Counted from the stretch's first letter, positions 24,412 to 34,088 are shown. The stretch is DNA of 64,000 nucleotides from Ornithomonoglobus_A sp045537455 (GCA_045537455.1 JAZSPM010000078.1:1-64000); one strand, 5' to 3'. The notes: generated by a model from the sequence alone, not told the origin. Translations and numbers: made by a program.

Positions 24412-25800
24412 TTATTTAAAGCTCCACTGAACTCCGTTTGGTGTATCCTTTAATACAATATTCATTTCGTTCAGCTTATCTCTTATCTCGTCAGCCTTTG
24501 CCCAATTCTTTTCCGCTCTTGCTTTTGTTCTCTCTGCAATGAGAGCTTCAACCTCAGCATCGATTGACTTCTTTGTTTCTTTAACAAACACACCAAGAAC
24601 CGAACCAAGCTCCTTTATAAGACCAAGTGTTTTTTCTATCGCTGTCTTTGAAGTCTGTGCATTAATTTCTGTATTTGCCATGTAAACTATATCAAATATT
24701 GCAGCTATTGCATCTGCTGTATTTAAGTCATCATCCATAGCGTCAATGAATTTGTGTCTGAATGCATTTAGCTTTTCGTCAAAACCTGTTTCAAGCTCAT
24801 TTGCAGGAGCATTATCAAGTAAAAATTCAAGATTTTCAATACAGGTATATACTCTTTCAACCGCCGACTTTGCCTGCTCCATAAGCGTATCTGCAAAGTT
24901 AATCGGGTTACGGTAATGAGCTGACAGCATAAAGAATCTTATAACCTCGCTGTCATACTGCTTTCTTATATCTCTTACAGTAAAGAAATTACCTAGTGAC
25001 TTACTCATCTTCTGATTGTTTATGTTTATATAGCCGTTGTGCATCCAGTAATTTGCAAAAGGCTTTCCGTTTGCACATTCACTCTGTGCAATTTCATTCT
25101 CATGGTGAGGGAATATCAAATCCTGACCGCCTGAATGAAGGTCGATTGTCTCACCAAGATACTTATTCGCCATCGCTGAGCATTCTATATGCCAGCCCGG
25201 ACGTCCCAAGCCCCATGGGCTTTCCCATGCCGGCTCGCCTTCTTTTTGCTTTTTCCACAGTGCAAAGTCCATAACATCCTGCTTTGCTTCATTAACGTCA
25301 ATTCTTGCACCTGCTTCCAAATCCTCAAGAGGCTGCTTTGAAAGCTTTCCGTATTCACGGAATTTCTTTGTTGAGAAATACACGTTTCCGTCTACGTTAT
25401 ATGCATAACCGTTTTCTTCAAGCTTTTTGATGATTTCTATTATAGCATCAATATTTTCTGTTGCCTTTGGATGAATTGAAGCTTCTCTTATTCCAAGTGC
25501 CTTTGCATCCTCAAAATACTCGTTTATAAAACGCTCGCCAAGCTCCTTTACAGTTATGCCCTCGGCATTAGCACGCTTTATCATTTTATCGTCAACATCA
25601 GTGAAATTCTGAACAAACTTCACTTTGTAGCCTGAATATTCAAGATAACGGCGCATAATATCAAATATTATGAACGGTCTTGCGTTACCAATATGAAAAT
25701 AATCATAAACCGTAGGACCACATGAATACATCTTTACTTCGTTTTTGTCCATAGGGACAAACTCTTCTTTTTGTCTTGTCAGGGTATTATATATTTTCAT
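24412..25800 (-). CDS. cysS: Cysteinyl-tRNA synthetase
   Basis: This is a 462-residue class I synthetase. The HIGH-type motif is HIGNARPF near 36, the zinc Cys is in YSCGPTVYDY, and KMSKS is present in KMSKSLGNFF. I start at 25800 (MKIYNTLT) with GGGAG upstream. The leader is only about 35 bases, so there is no T-box. It probably heads a unit with mrnC and the transketolase pair. Confidence 0.95.
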   Translation of the reverse strand: MKIYNTLTRQKEEFVPMDKNEVKMYSCGPTVYDYFHIGNARPFIIFDIMRRYLEYSGYKVKFVQNFTDVDDKMIKRANAEGITVKELGERFINEYFEDAKALGIREASIHPKATENIDAIIEIIKKLEENGYAYNVDGNVYFSTKKFREYGKLSKQPLEDLEAGARIDVNEAKQDVMDFALWKKQKEGEPAWESPWGLGRPGWHIECSAMANKYLGETIDLHSGGQDLIFPHHENEIAQSECANGKPFANYWMHNGYININNQKMSKSLGNFFTVRDIRKQYDSEVIRFFMLSAHYRNPINFADTLMEQAKSAVERVYTCIENLEFLLDNAPANELETGFDEKLNAFRHKFIDAMDDDLNTADAIAAIFDIVYMANTEINAQTSKTAIEKTLGLIKELGSVLGVFVKETKKSIDAEVEALIAERTKARAEKNWAKADEIRDKLNEMNIVLKDTPNGVQWSFK

Positions 25801-25839
25801 TTTTATTACTCCCAATCTATAACAATTATTTACCTTTTA

Positions 25840-25868
25840 ATTATATCGCAAAATCCGAAAAAAAACAA
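25840..25868 (-). promoter_or_regulatory. Promoter of cysS
   Basis: On the minus strand, TTGTTT (25863-25868) and TATAAT (25840-25845) have a 17-base spacer. The spacer resembles that of the fbp promoter. Confidence 0.65.
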
Positions 25869-25901
25869 CCTTTTTTTGAAAATTTTCCTTTATATACAAA
25901 C

Positions 25902-25936
25902 AAAAGCACACAGATTTGTTTTCTGTATGCTTTTTT
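25902..25936 (-). terminator. Terminator after the GH78 gene
   Basis: On the minus strand, GCATACAGA pairs with TCTGTGTGC (one G-U pair), flanked by A's and followed by TTTTG. A similar hairpin follows guaB. Confidence 0.75.
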
Positions 25937-25943
25937 ACTCAAT

Positions 25944-27857
25944 TTAACAGCATCCCAAAATATGATAATAGTATACAGGTATTGCACTCCATCCGTGACA
26001 TAAGCTTCCTGCATTTCCAAAGTCCGAAGCACCCTTGATTGTTTCCCATACCGTTGTCGAACCTGCATCAAGCATTTTTTTATATGTCTGTCTTATTTCC
26101 TCAAGTATTACAGGCTTATATTTTTCTTTGTTAATTTTCAGCAGTGCATCATATTTAAAAGGCTTCATGCTGAGCGAACATTCAAGAAGCTCACCGCTTG
26201 CAAGCTTTTCACAGATTTGTTCTGACTGTTTTTCATCAGCAATCCCTAAAAGTACCGCAAAGCTGTTTGCAAGCTCCGTAGCCTCCTCCGAAGAATTCGA
26301 TATAAAAAATACATTTTCTTTTTCATTATAAAATTTTTCACGTAGTTTTTGCGATATAGATTCTTCAAGGCTTTCATATTCATTTTCTATTTCAAGCTTT
26401 TTACATATATAATCAAAAGATTCAAGCCCCAACAAGAAAATACAGTTAATTATAAAATCCGATTTTTCTATATTTTCACAAACTCCGTCTGCATAAGGCG
26501 ACCAATCATAAAAATTCCAATGATTTTTGCCCTCAAAGCTACAAACCAAGCCGTCTGACATATTATCGCAAAATGCTTTCATTATTGTTCTGAGTTTTTC
26601 AAAAACCGACTCTGCTAATTTTAAGTCACCTGTATACTCAACAAACTCCCTGACTGCAAGTATGTAATACAACGAAAACGCAGGAATGGTCAAATCCTCA
26701 CCACTCGGGAAACAAATTGACAGCAATTCATCAGTACGGTTATCCTTACTCATCAGATAAAGATTTGCTCTTGCATAGTCTGTATTTCCGTCTTCAAAAG
26801 CATAATATCCCGATAAAATCTGATTCCTTGAATCATACGCATACATACACTGTTCACGCCATGGACAATCGACATAATGCTCCATCATACACAGCTTTAG
26901 TGTGTTTACACAAATATCATATATTTCTTTATCAAGCTTATTTTCTATATTCACCGTTTTTTCTTTCGTCGGATAAACAAAAGGCAAAAGCCCAATATAT
27001 TCTATCGTTATATCATCTTCACATTCAATTTCAATGTACCTACAGGCTAATCTTAACATATAATTTGCGTATATATTTTTACCTGATTTTGCAACGTAGT
27101 CAAAGCTGAAATCTCTGCCATCAATTTTTCTTTTTACATGATTGTTATCAAGACACTCACCGTACGAAACATTTATTTTCTGTTCTTTTTTTGAATTAAT
27201 TGAAAAAGAACAAAGTCCTACTACTTCTTTACCCAAATCTATAATATAACGATTATCTGTTTTTAAAATCACTTCCCCTTTATTAAGCTTATTAATTGAA
27301 TGTTTTAAAATCGGTCTTTTATAAAATTCTCTTTTCTCCTGAATAATAACAGACTCTGAAAAACCGTCAAGCTCACCTTTTAACCACTCATCCTCTTTCG
27401 TTGAATCATACGTAAAGCTATAGCCTAACTGTGGGCTGATCTTCTTTTTACTTCCGCTAAGATACGCAATACTTTTTCTTGAAAGTGTTTTATTATTACT
27501 TTCACAGACAATCCCGTTATTATCAAAAATTTCGTATATGAGTCCGGGCGAAGGTGTCAAGTATCTCATGCCTGATTTACCAAAATACCAAACCAATACA
27601 GATACTGTATTTTCGCCTTGTTTTAAATACTCTGTAATATCAATATTATCATAAACCTTATAATATTCAAAATCCGCATATTGATTTGACGAAACATACT
27701 TGCCATTTACAAAAAGCGTATAATCTCCGCAAACGGAAATCCTGATATTTACTTTTCCGTTTTCATATTTCAATGTATCACAAAACTCACAATATTCGTT
27801 CTCGTTAAATGATTTATCATTCCATATCCATTGTGCATTCTCAAATACTTTATCCAT
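25944..27857 (-). CDS. GH78-family alpha-L-rhamnosidase-like protein
   Basis: This 637-residue protein has an N-terminal beta-sandwich (about 1-120; WIWNDKSF, YTLFVNGKYV) like those of bacterial rhamnosidases. An (alpha/alpha)6 barrel follows, with the family signature DCPWREQ at 330-336, then YDSRNQILSGYYAF, and a late TTVWETIKG and SLCHGWSAIPVYY. It has no signal peptide and is shorter than many GH78 enzymes, suggesting cytoplasmic action on imported oligosaccharides. TGGAGGG precedes the ATG. Removal of rhamnose from pectin or glycoside fragments is likely but not proven. Confidence 0.8.
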   Translation of the reverse strand: MDKVFENAQWIWNDKSFNENEYCEFCDTLKYENGKVNIRISVCGDYTLFVNGKYVSSNQYADFEYYKVYDNIDITEYLKQGENTVSVLVWYFGKSGMRYLTPSPGLIYEIFDNNGIVCESNNKTLSRKSIAYLSGSKKKISPQLGYSFTYDSTKEDEWLKGELDGFSESVIIQEKREFYKRPILKHSINKLNKGEVILKTDNRYIIDLGKEVVGLCSFSINSKKEQKINVSYGECLDNNHVKRKIDGRDFSFDYVAKSGKNIYANYMLRLACRYIEIECEDDITIEYIGLLPFVYPTKEKTVNIENKLDKEIYDICVNTLKLCMMEHYVDCPWREQCMYAYDSRNQILSGYYAFEDGNTDYARANLYLMSKDNRTDELLSICFPSGEDLTIPAFSLYYILAVREFVEYTGDLKLAESVFEKLRTIMKAFCDNMSDGLVCSFEGKNHWNFYDWSPYADGVCENIEKSDFIINCIFLLGLESFDYICKKLEIENEYESLEESISQKLREKFYNEKENVFFISNSSEEATELANSFAVLLGIADEKQSEQICEKLASGELLECSLSMKPFKYDALLKINKEKYKPVILEEIRQTYKKMLDAGSTTVWETIKGASDFGNAGSLCHGWSAIPVYYYHILGCC

Positions 27858-27892
27858 TAGTTACCCTCCACAAGTAATATTTTGTATTTCTA

Positions 27893-27920
27893 ATTATATC
27901 ATATAAACAAAAAAATGCAA
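27893..27920 (-). promoter_or_regulatory. Promoter of the GH78 gene
   Basis: On the minus strand, TTGCAT (27915-27920) and TATAAT (27893-27898) have a 16-base spacer and extended TG. Confidence 0.65.
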
Positions 27921-27935
27921 TACTTTTAAAAAAAT

Positions 27936-27968
27936 AACAGCACACAGATTTTTCTGTGTGCCGTTTGA
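27936..27968 (-). terminator. Terminator after guaB
   Basis: GCACACAGA (27940-27948) pairs with TCTGTGTGC (27953-27961) around TTTT. On the minus strand it is followed by TGTTATTTTTTT. Confidence 0.85.
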
Positions 27969-27971
27969 TTT

Positions 27972-29429
27972 TTAACCTTGTGTATAGTTTGGAGCTTCCT
28001 TCGTTATGTATATATCGTGAGGATGGCTCTCCTTTAAACCTGCTGTTGAAATTCTTATAAACTTACCGTTTTCTTTAAGCTCAGGTATTGTTCTTGTTCC
28101 GCAGTAACCCATACCGCTTCTCAAACCACCAAGCATCTGGAATACTGTATCTGACAATGGGCCCTTGTAAGGAACTCGTCCTTCAACACCTTCAGGAACA
28201 AGCTTCTTTGAACCCGTCTGGAAGTATCTGTCCTTTGAGCCCTTTTCCATAGCCGCAAGAGAACCCATACCTCTGTATACCTTAAAGCGTCTGCCCTGAT
28301 AAATTTCAAAGTCGCCGGGGCTTTCGTCACAGCCCGCAAATAAGCTTCCCATCATACATACATCTGCACCTGCCGCAATAGCCTTTGTAATATCACCTGA
28401 ATACTTAATGCCGCCGTCTGCGATAACAGGTATACCGTATTTCTTTGCAACCTGTGATACATCATAAACAGCTGTAATCTGAGGTGCACCGATACCTGCA
28501 ACAACTCTTGTTGTACAGATTGAGCCCGGTCCTATACCAACCTTCAAGCAGTCTGCACCTGCGTCAATAAGAGCCTGAGCAGCTTCAGCAGTAGCTATAT
28601 TACCTGCAATTACAGGAATATCAGGGAATGCTGCCTTGATTTCCTTAACCTTTTCAATTATATTCTTTGAATGACCGTGAGCACTGTCAAGTGCAAGAAC
28701 ATCCGCACCTGCTTCAATAACAGCCTTCACTCTGTCAAGTGCATCAGCAGTAACACCAATAGCCGCACCAACAAGAAGTCTGCCGTTTTCATCTCTTGCC
28801 GAATTAGGATACTGAATAGCCTTTTCTATATCCTTAATTGTAATAAGGCCTTTCAAATGCATATCCTTGTCAACTATAGGAAGCTTTTCAATCTTATGCT
28901 TTGATAAAATCTGCTGTGCTTCATCAAGGGTTGTACCCTCAGGTGCTGTAACAAGATTTTCAGAGGTCATTGATTCCTTGATTTTCTTTGTGAAATCAGT
29001 TTCAAATCTCAAATCTCTGTTTGTTATAATACCAATTAATTTATTATTATCATCACAGATAGGAACACCACTTATACGGTAACGTCCCATAAGGTCATCT
29101 GCATCTTTTAATGTATGCTCCTGAGAAAGTGAGAACGGATTTGCGATAACTCCGTTTTCGCTTCTTTTTACCTTATCAATCTCGGCTGCCTGTTCCTCAA
29201 TAGTCATATTCTTATGAACAATTCCAATACCGCCTTCACGTGCTATGGCAATAGCCATTGCCGCTTCTGTAACAGTATCCATTGCCGAACTCATAATCGG
29301 AATATTCAGCTTGATTGTTTTTGTAAGATTAGTTGAAAGGTCTACCTCATTCGGTGTAAAATCCGACGCCTGCGGTAACAGCAATACGTCATCAAATGTC
29401 AGTCCTTCTTTTGCAAACTTTTCTGTCAT
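27972..29429 (-). CDS. guaB: Inosine-5'-monophosphate dehydrogenase
   Basis: This 485-residue enzyme makes XMP from IMP, the committed step to GMP. The barrel starts LTFDDVLLLP, two CBS domains occupy about 95-205, and the active-site loop GPGSICTTRVV has C305. The phosphate-binding GGIKYSGDI and the flap region follow. It is monocistronic, with its own promoter and terminator. TAGGAGGAG precedes the ATG. No purine riboswitch is visible in the short leader. Confidence 0.96.
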   Translation of the reverse strand: MTEKFAKEGLTFDDVLLLPQASDFTPNEVDLSTNLTKTIKLNIPIMSSAMDTVTEAAMAIAIAREGGIGIVHKNMTIEEQAAEIDKVKRSENGVIANPFSLSQEHTLKDADDLMGRYRISGVPICDDNNKLIGIITNRDLRFETDFTKKIKESMTSENLVTAPEGTTLDEAQQILSKHKIEKLPIVDKDMHLKGLITIKDIEKAIQYPNSARDENGRLLVGAAIGVTADALDRVKAVIEAGADVLALDSAHGHSKNIIEKVKEIKAAFPDIPVIAGNIATAEAAQALIDAGADCLKVGIGPGSICTTRVVAGIGAPQITAVYDVSQVAKKYGIPVIADGGIKYSGDITKAIAAGADVCMMGSLFAGCDESPGDFEIYQGRRFKVYRGMGSLAAMEKGSKDRYFQTGSKKLVPEGVEGRVPYKGPLSDTVFQMLGGLRSGMGYCGTRTIPELKENGKFIRISTAGLKESHPHDIYITKEAPNYTQG

Positions 29430-29477
29430 AGTTGCTCCTCCTATCTATGAATTGATTTTTTATTTGTATTAAATTAT

Positions 29478-29506
29478 ATTGTACCAAATTTCGAGGATTT
29501 TTGCAA
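29478..29506 (-). promoter_or_regulatory. Promoter of guaB
   Basis: On the minus strand, TTGCAA (29501-29506) and TACAAT (29478-29483) have a 17-base spacer. Confidence 0.7.
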
Positions 29507-29541
29507 GTGTTTTTTTTGATTTTTTTCAGGAATATTTTTAT

Positions 29542-30501
29542 TTATAATACTTGATTAATATATTCTCTTAAAATATGCTCCATTGTAGCATAATCACTAA
29601 TTGTAAAAACCTCGCTTTTTAATTTTGAAGCATCCGGTAAGCCCTTTATATACCATGCAATATGCTTTCTTGCTTCCTTAATTCCTCTGCTTTCTCCCTT
29701 GTCATCGGTAAGCATTTTAATATGCTCAAGGCACTGTGTAAGCTTTTCTGCAGGAGACGGTTCCGTTAATACCGTTCCTGTTTCAAGAAGCTCATGTATC
29801 TGTTTAAAAATAAATGGATTCCCTTGTGCACCACGTGCCACCATAACAGCATCACAGCCGGTATATTCTATCATTTTTAATGCATCCTCTGCACACCATA
29901 TATCGCCGTTTCCGATAACAGGAACTTTTACGGTATTTTTTATATCGGCTATTATATCCCAGTCCGCTTTGCCGCTATAGTATTCCTCTCTTGTTCTTCC
30001 ATGAACGGCAATCGCCGCAGCTCCGTTTGCCTCAAGAATTCTCGCACACTCAACTGCATTTACGCTGTCCTTAGTCCACCCCTTACGTATTTTTGCCGTT
30101 ATGGGAACAGGCGAAGCATCTGATACCGCACGCATAATTTTACCCATAAGCTCAGGTGTTTTCATTAACGCACTTCCGTCTCCGTTACCGGCAATCTTAG
30201 GTGCAGGACAGCCCATATTTATATCTATCAGCTCACATCCGCTCTCAAGAACCTGTGGAACAACCTCCGCCATTATATCAGGCTCACTGCCGAAAATCTG
30301 AACAGCACACGGAGAACCGTCAGTCTCCATAAGCTCGTGTGTTTTTTTATCCTTATAGTGTAATCCCTTGGCACTTACCATTTCAGTATAAGTTAAATCA
30401 GCACCCCATTTGCGGCAGATTTTCCTGTATGGCAAATCCGTAACTCCTGCCATCGGTGCAAGAAAAACACGACCTTCTATTTCTAAGTTTCCTATTTTCA
30501 T
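29542..30501 (-). CDS. dusB: tRNA-dihydrouridine synthase
   Basis: This is a 319-residue FMN-dependent enzyme that reduces uridine in tRNA. The barrel begins FLAPMAGVTDLPYRKICR. The active-site Cys is in NMGCPAPKIAGNGDGSALM, and AIAVHGRTREEYYSG and VIGNGDIW carry FMN and RNA contacts. The length and motifs fit the DusB group. It starts one base after the stop of a small membrane-protein gene, so they are coupled. No terminator is obvious between it and the guaB promoter. Confidence 0.92.
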   Translation of the reverse strand: MKIGNLEIEGRVFLAPMAGVTDLPYRKICRKWGADLTYTEMVSAKGLHYKDKKTHELMETDGSPCAVQIFGSEPDIMAEVVPQVLESGCELIDINMGCPAPKIAGNGDGSALMKTPELMGKIMRAVSDASPVPITAKIRKGWTKDSVNAVECARILEANGAAAIAVHGRTREEYYSGKADWDIIADIKNTVKVPVIGNGDIWCAEDALKMIEYTGCDAVMVARGAQGNPFIFKQIHELLETGTVLTEPSPAEKLTQCLEHIKMLTDDKGESRGIKEARKHIAWYIKGLPDASKLKSEVFTISDYATMEHILREYINQVL

Positions 30502-30502
30502 G

Positions 30503-30835
30503 TCAAATTCCCATCATTAATACGCAAAATCTTAATATCGCAATCACAATTATTCCTAAATTAGCATAAAAAAGCGTATAAATATATGCATTATTTACAG
30601 GCTCATCCTCTTCTTTGTTTTCAAAGGTATTCCTCAGCATTTTCACAACAAGCAATGCACCGCCGCATATTACGGCAGGAGCAATAAATAATCCCATAAG
30701 TGAGCCTTGCTGTGTATATGATGAAACAAATTGCATTATTATAATAAAATATGCAATACCGCAAATCAGTGCATATATAAGCCTCGGTACAGGCTTTTGA
30801 AGCATATCAATGATTAACTGATTAATTTTTTTCAT
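30503..30835 (-). CDS. Hypothetical membrane protein
   Basis: This is a 110-residue protein with three or four predicted membrane helices (about 18-38, 47-65, 82-108) and a charged loop, ENKEEDEP. I recognise no family. It lies between an SGNH hydrolase and dusB, touching dusB within one base, so it is probably expressed in the same unit. Confidence 0.65.
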   Translation of the reverse strand: MKKINQLIIDMLQKPVPRLIYALICGIAYFIIIMQFVSSYTQQGSLMGLFIAPAVICGGALLVVKMLRNTFENKEEDEPVNNAYIYTLFYANLGIIVIAILRFCVLMMGI

Positions 30836-30852
30836 TCTTTGTTCTCCGATAC

Positions 30853-31821
30853 TTATAATATCTTTTTCAGCTCCTCTGTCAGATGCTCTGAAACAATTTT
30901 ATGTCCGTCACGAAGCGGATGAAGAGGTTCTTCCGGAATCCATCCGGTTGAATTAATAAAGTACACATTATCATTATTTTCTCTATTGAACTCTTCAACC
31001 AAAGCCTTTAATTCCTCAGGGAACGCTCCGCAAAACGCACTTAATACCACAATTTTAGACTCCGGGTTTCTCTCACGCACAAGTGCTAAAAGCGTTTTAT
31101 ATTCAGCAATATATTTTTCAGCTCCTGCTCCTCTGTCATTTGCACCGTGATTTATAACAATCAAATCTGAGCCCTGTATTTTTGCAGGTGAACCATCAAA
31201 ATTATACGGATATGACTCACTTGCTTTAGGAACAGAACCACAGCCGGGTTTTGTTGCACCAACAGCACCATAACCCATAATAACAGGCTTCATTCCTAAA
31301 TTCATTGCTGTCAGATACGCATAAGTAGCTGTCGAATCATCTTGATTAGGACGATTGAACTGACTAAACTGATTAAACTGATAAAATTCATCAATAAGTA
31401 CGCCTTCTGTGATTGAGTCACCTATAAATTCAATTATTTTTCTGTTATCCTCAGGTAACTCTGCCACTCCGTCAACCTCTGCACCCTTGAAAGCAATTTT
31501 ACCTATTAACGGGGCATACCATCTATGCTGAATTTCAACAGCACTCTTGTAAATCACCTTTATAACATGATCACCGTCATTCGGTGCTTCAATTCTTAAA
31601 ACATGGTCTATAGGCACTTCAATCTTGACACCATCATCGACTGTTATCCATAAATGCGGATATGGTTGCATATTCATATCCATATTGAAATGAAGCACTG
31701 CCGCACTTCCCGAATACGCAATTTCAATCATTCCTCCGGGAGCTGTCGTAACAGCTGTATTTCCCGTAACATCCCATCTTCCCGTAAATCTTACTGATTT
31801 GTCATTTATTCCTATAAACAT
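30853..31821 (-). CDS. SGNH/GDSL carbohydrate esterase, CE2-like
   Basis: This is a 322-residue two-domain protein. An N-terminal beta-sandwich (about 1-115; VRFTGRWDVT, YSGSAAVLHF) resembles the jelly-roll of family CE2 esterases. An SGNH domain follows, with FIGDSITEGV (nucleophile Ser), VINHGANDRG and the catalytic His in PLHPLRDGH. The usual Asp three residues before that His is replaced (EPLH), so the triad may use another residue. A low-complexity run of Gln, Phe and Asn (near 155-168) follows the nucleophile. There is no signal peptide; it is likely an intracellular deacetylase. Confidence 0.8.
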   Translation of the reverse strand: MFIGINDKSVRFTGRWDVTGNTAVTTAPGGMIEIAYSGSAAVLHFNMDMNMQPYPHLWITVDDGVKIEVPIDHVLRIEAPNDGDHVIKVIYKSAVEIQHRWYAPLIGKIAFKGAEVDGVAELPEDNRKIIEFIGDSITEGVLIDEFYQFNQFSQFNRPNQDDSTATYAYLTAMNLGMKPVIMGYGAVGATKPGCGSVPKASESYPYNFDGSPAKIQGSDLIVINHGANDRGAGAEKYIAEYKTLLALVRERNPESKIVVLSAFCGAFPEELKALVEEFNRENNDNVYFINSTGWIPEEPLHPLRDGHKIVSEHLTEELKKIL

Positions 31822-31840
31822 AACATATTCTCCTTTGATA

Positions 31841-32668
31841 TTATTTGATTTCGTTTTCTATAAAGCCAATGCCTTCAATTTCACATCTTACAACATCGCC
31901 TTTTTTCAGGAACTTCGGTGGATTAAAGCCCATACCCACACCTGCCGGTGTTCCTGTCGATATAACAGTTCCTGCCTTTAAGGTCATACCCTGTGACAAC
32001 TCATGAATTATATGGTCAATACCAAATACAAGTAATTCCGTATTACTGTTTTGTCTCAGTTCTCCGTTAACGTAGCTTTTTATATTAAGCTTTGGAGGGT
32101 TTTCAAATTCATCAGCAGTTACAATACACGGTCCCATAGGCGTAAAACCGTCAAGACTCTTTCCAAAGTACCACTGATGATGATTAGTTTGAACATTCCT
32201 CGCACTGACATCATTGATTATTGTATATCCGAACACGTAATCAAACGCATCCTCAATACTTACGTTCTTTGCATCCTTTCCTATTATAAACGCAAGCTCT
32301 ACCTCGTAATCAAGACTGTCCACAATATTTTCATGCATCGGAATTACTCCTGTTGGTGCGTTCATTTCATTAACACGCTTTGAAAAATAAGCGGCATATT
32401 CACGTTTACGCTCAAAAGCCTCCTTCTTAAATCTTGCCGACTCTTCCGCATGATCCATATAATTTATCCCAAGACATATAACATCCTGTTCAGGAACCGG
32501 TATCGGTGCAATAATTTCAGGATTTTTTATTTCGCTCCCTTGACGAATTTTTGCTCCGCTTTTTATAAGCTCATTCATGCTCTGTACATTTTCAATTTCA
32601 AAAAATGTTCCGTCTTTTTCAACTGCAACAACGTTTTTGCCGTTATTTATACAAGTATATAATCTCAT
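31841..32668 (-). CDS. Fumarylacetoacetate hydrolase-family protein
   Basis: This is a 275-residue FAH-fold enzyme. ICLGINYMDHAEE, the metal ligands in DYEVELAFIIGKD, YTIINDVSARNVQ, KSLDGFTPMGP and STGTPAGVGMG are all intact. Relatives cleave or decarboxylate 2-keto or diketo acids, including in rhamnose, fucose and aromatic breakdown. With the SGNH esterase 19 bases downstream and GH78 a few kilobases away, a sugar-acid role is plausible, but the substrate is not determined. Confidence 0.82.
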   Translation of the reverse strand: MRLYTCINNGKNVVAVEKDGTFFEIENVQSMNELIKSGAKIRQGSEIKNPEIIAPIPVPEQDVICLGINYMDHAEESARFKKEAFERKREYAAYFSKRVNEMNAPTGVIPMHENIVDSLDYEVELAFIIGKDAKNVSIEDAFDYVFGYTIINDVSARNVQTNHHQWYFGKSLDGFTPMGPCIVTADEFENPPKLNIKSYVNGELRQNSNTELLVFGIDHIIHELSQGMTLKAGTVISTGTPAGVGMGFNPPKFLKKGDVVRCEIEGIGFIENEIK

Positions 32669-32699
32669 CGCTTTTCTCCTGTTTTTTTGAATACAAATA

Positions 32700-32722
32700 C
32701 AGGCGCCCGAAAGGACGCCTGC
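32700..32722 (-). terminator. Probable terminator after ftsZ
   Basis: On the minus strand, GCAGGCGTCC pairs with GGGCGCCTG across a short loop, with a weak U-tract (TATTTGTATT). It lies about 10 bases after the ftsZ stop and before the FAH-family gene; some read-through is possible, since no separate FAH promoter is clear. Confidence 0.65.
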
Positions 32723-32732
32723 AAATTATCAA

Positions 32733-33911
32733 TTATTTACCCGGCTTAAAAAATGATGGTACATCAATATTGTTCATTCCCGGCTTTAACTTTCTTGAGA
32801 AAATTGAATCTTCCTCATCAAGTGATGATGAAAAGCTTGACGGTGCTCTTCTCTCTGTTTTTGGAGCTGATGATACATCAGGAGCTGAGAATTTAGGTGT
32901 GCTTCTCTTGAACTCGTCCATTATGCTTTCCTTTTTGCGTGAATTTCCTCCGTTCAGACCTGTAGCAATAAGAGTAACCTTAATTTCATCCTTAAGGCTC
33001 TCATCCATAGCTGTACCAACAATGATATTAGCTTCTTCTGATACCATTTCACGTACAAGACCTGAAACCTCACCCATATCAACAAGCGAGAATTCACTGC
33101 CGCCTGTGATGTTAAGTAATACATTTGAAGCACCCTCGATGCTTGTCTCAAGTAACGGACTCTCAATAGCTGCACGAACAGCATCCTGAGCTGCACTTTC
33201 GCCCTTACCGATACCGATACCCATATGAGCAACGCCGCTGTCCTTCATGATTGTCTTAACGTCTGCAAAGTCACAGTTCATGATACCCTTCTGAGTAATT
33301 ACCTCGATAATACCCTGAACACCCTGACGAAGAATATCATCTGCAAGCTTGAATGAATCATTGATTGTAACCTTTTTGTCTGCAATCTTCAAAAGCAAAT
33401 CATTAGGAATTGTAACTATAGCATCAACTCTTTCAGCAAGCTGCTTTATTCCCTCTTCTGCGTTTCTCATTCTCTGAGGGCCTTCAAAGAAGAACGGCTT
33501 TGTAACAACAGCAACAGTAAGTACACCAAGCGATTTTGCCGCCTCAGCAATAATAGGAGCAGCACCTGTTCCTGTTCCGCCTCCCATACCTGCTGTTACG
33601 AATACCATCTCTGAATCCTTAACAATATTCTTTATCTCATCCTTTGTTTCTTCAGCTGCCTGTCTGCCGATTTCAGGCTTTGCACCTGCACCAAGACCAT
33701 TTGTCAGCTTTGTTCCTATCTGAAGTACTGTCGGAGCCTTTACACTTGACAGTTGCTGTGCATCAGTATTAACGCAGATAAACTCTGCTTTTGTTACACC
33801 TGCTTCAATCATTCTGTCAACAGCATTGTTACCGCCGCCGCCAACACCGATTACTTTAATTCTTGCGCCGTCAATTGTGTTGTTCTCTTCTAAATCTATA
33901 GGCATATTCAT
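32733..33911 (-). CDS. ftsZ: Cell division protein FtsZ
   Basis: This is a 392-residue tubulin-like GTPase that forms the division ring. The GTP-binding GGGTGTGAAP is at 110-119, the T7-loop region is intact, and the C-terminal partner-binding peptide NNIDVPSFFKPGK is at 380-392 after a variable linker. GAAGGAGGA precedes the ATG. ftsQ lies upstream, but ftsA, which often precedes ftsZ, is absent. A separate promoter lies in the 177-base gap. Confidence 0.97.
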   Translation of the reverse strand: MNMPIDLEENNTIDGARIKVIGVGGGGNNAVDRMIEAGVTKAEFICVNTDAQQLSSVKAPTVLQIGTKLTNGLGAGAKPEIGRQAAEETKDEIKNIVKDSEMVFVTAGMGGGTGTGAAPIIAEAAKSLGVLTVAVVTKPFFFEGPQRMRNAEEGIKQLAERVDAIVTIPNDLLLKIADKKVTINDSFKLADDILRQGVQGIIEVITQKGIMNCDFADVKTIMKDSGVAHMGIGIGKGESAAQDAVRAAIESPLLETSIEGASNVLLNITGGSEFSLVDMGEVSGLVREMVSEEANIIVGTAMDESLKDEIKVTLIATGLNGGNSRKKESIMDEFKRSTPKFSAPDVSSAPKTERRAPSSFSSSLDEEDSIFSRKLKPGMNNIDVPSFFKPGK

Positions 33912-33979
33912 TTATATATCCTCCTTCGTGGTTTTAAGACCCCTCGAGCCTATGAGGGCATTATTTTACATATATTATT

Positions 33980-34008
33980 ATTTTACTATGTTTTTTACAT
34001 TAATTCAA
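33980..34008 (-). promoter_or_regulatory. Promoter of ftsZ
   Basis: On the minus strand, TTGAAT (34003-34008) and TAAAAT (33980-33985) have a 17-base spacer. The leader also has a small CCCTC-GAGGG hairpin near 33942-33960. Confidence 0.65.
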
Positions 34009-34088
34009 TAGTTTTTTAAAAACATTTTTAAAAATTTATGAAAAATATTCAGTGTTTTTTTAGGAATATTACACAAATTTATTCATTT

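Noticed and set aside
25801..25943. Looked for a Cys T-box before cysS
   Set aside because: The promoter lies about 40 bases before the start; no T-box motif (TGGNACC) is present.
32605..33189. 194-residue plus-strand ORF opposite ftsZ
   Set aside because: It is antisense to the conserved ftsZ and its terminator, with no ribosome site or family.
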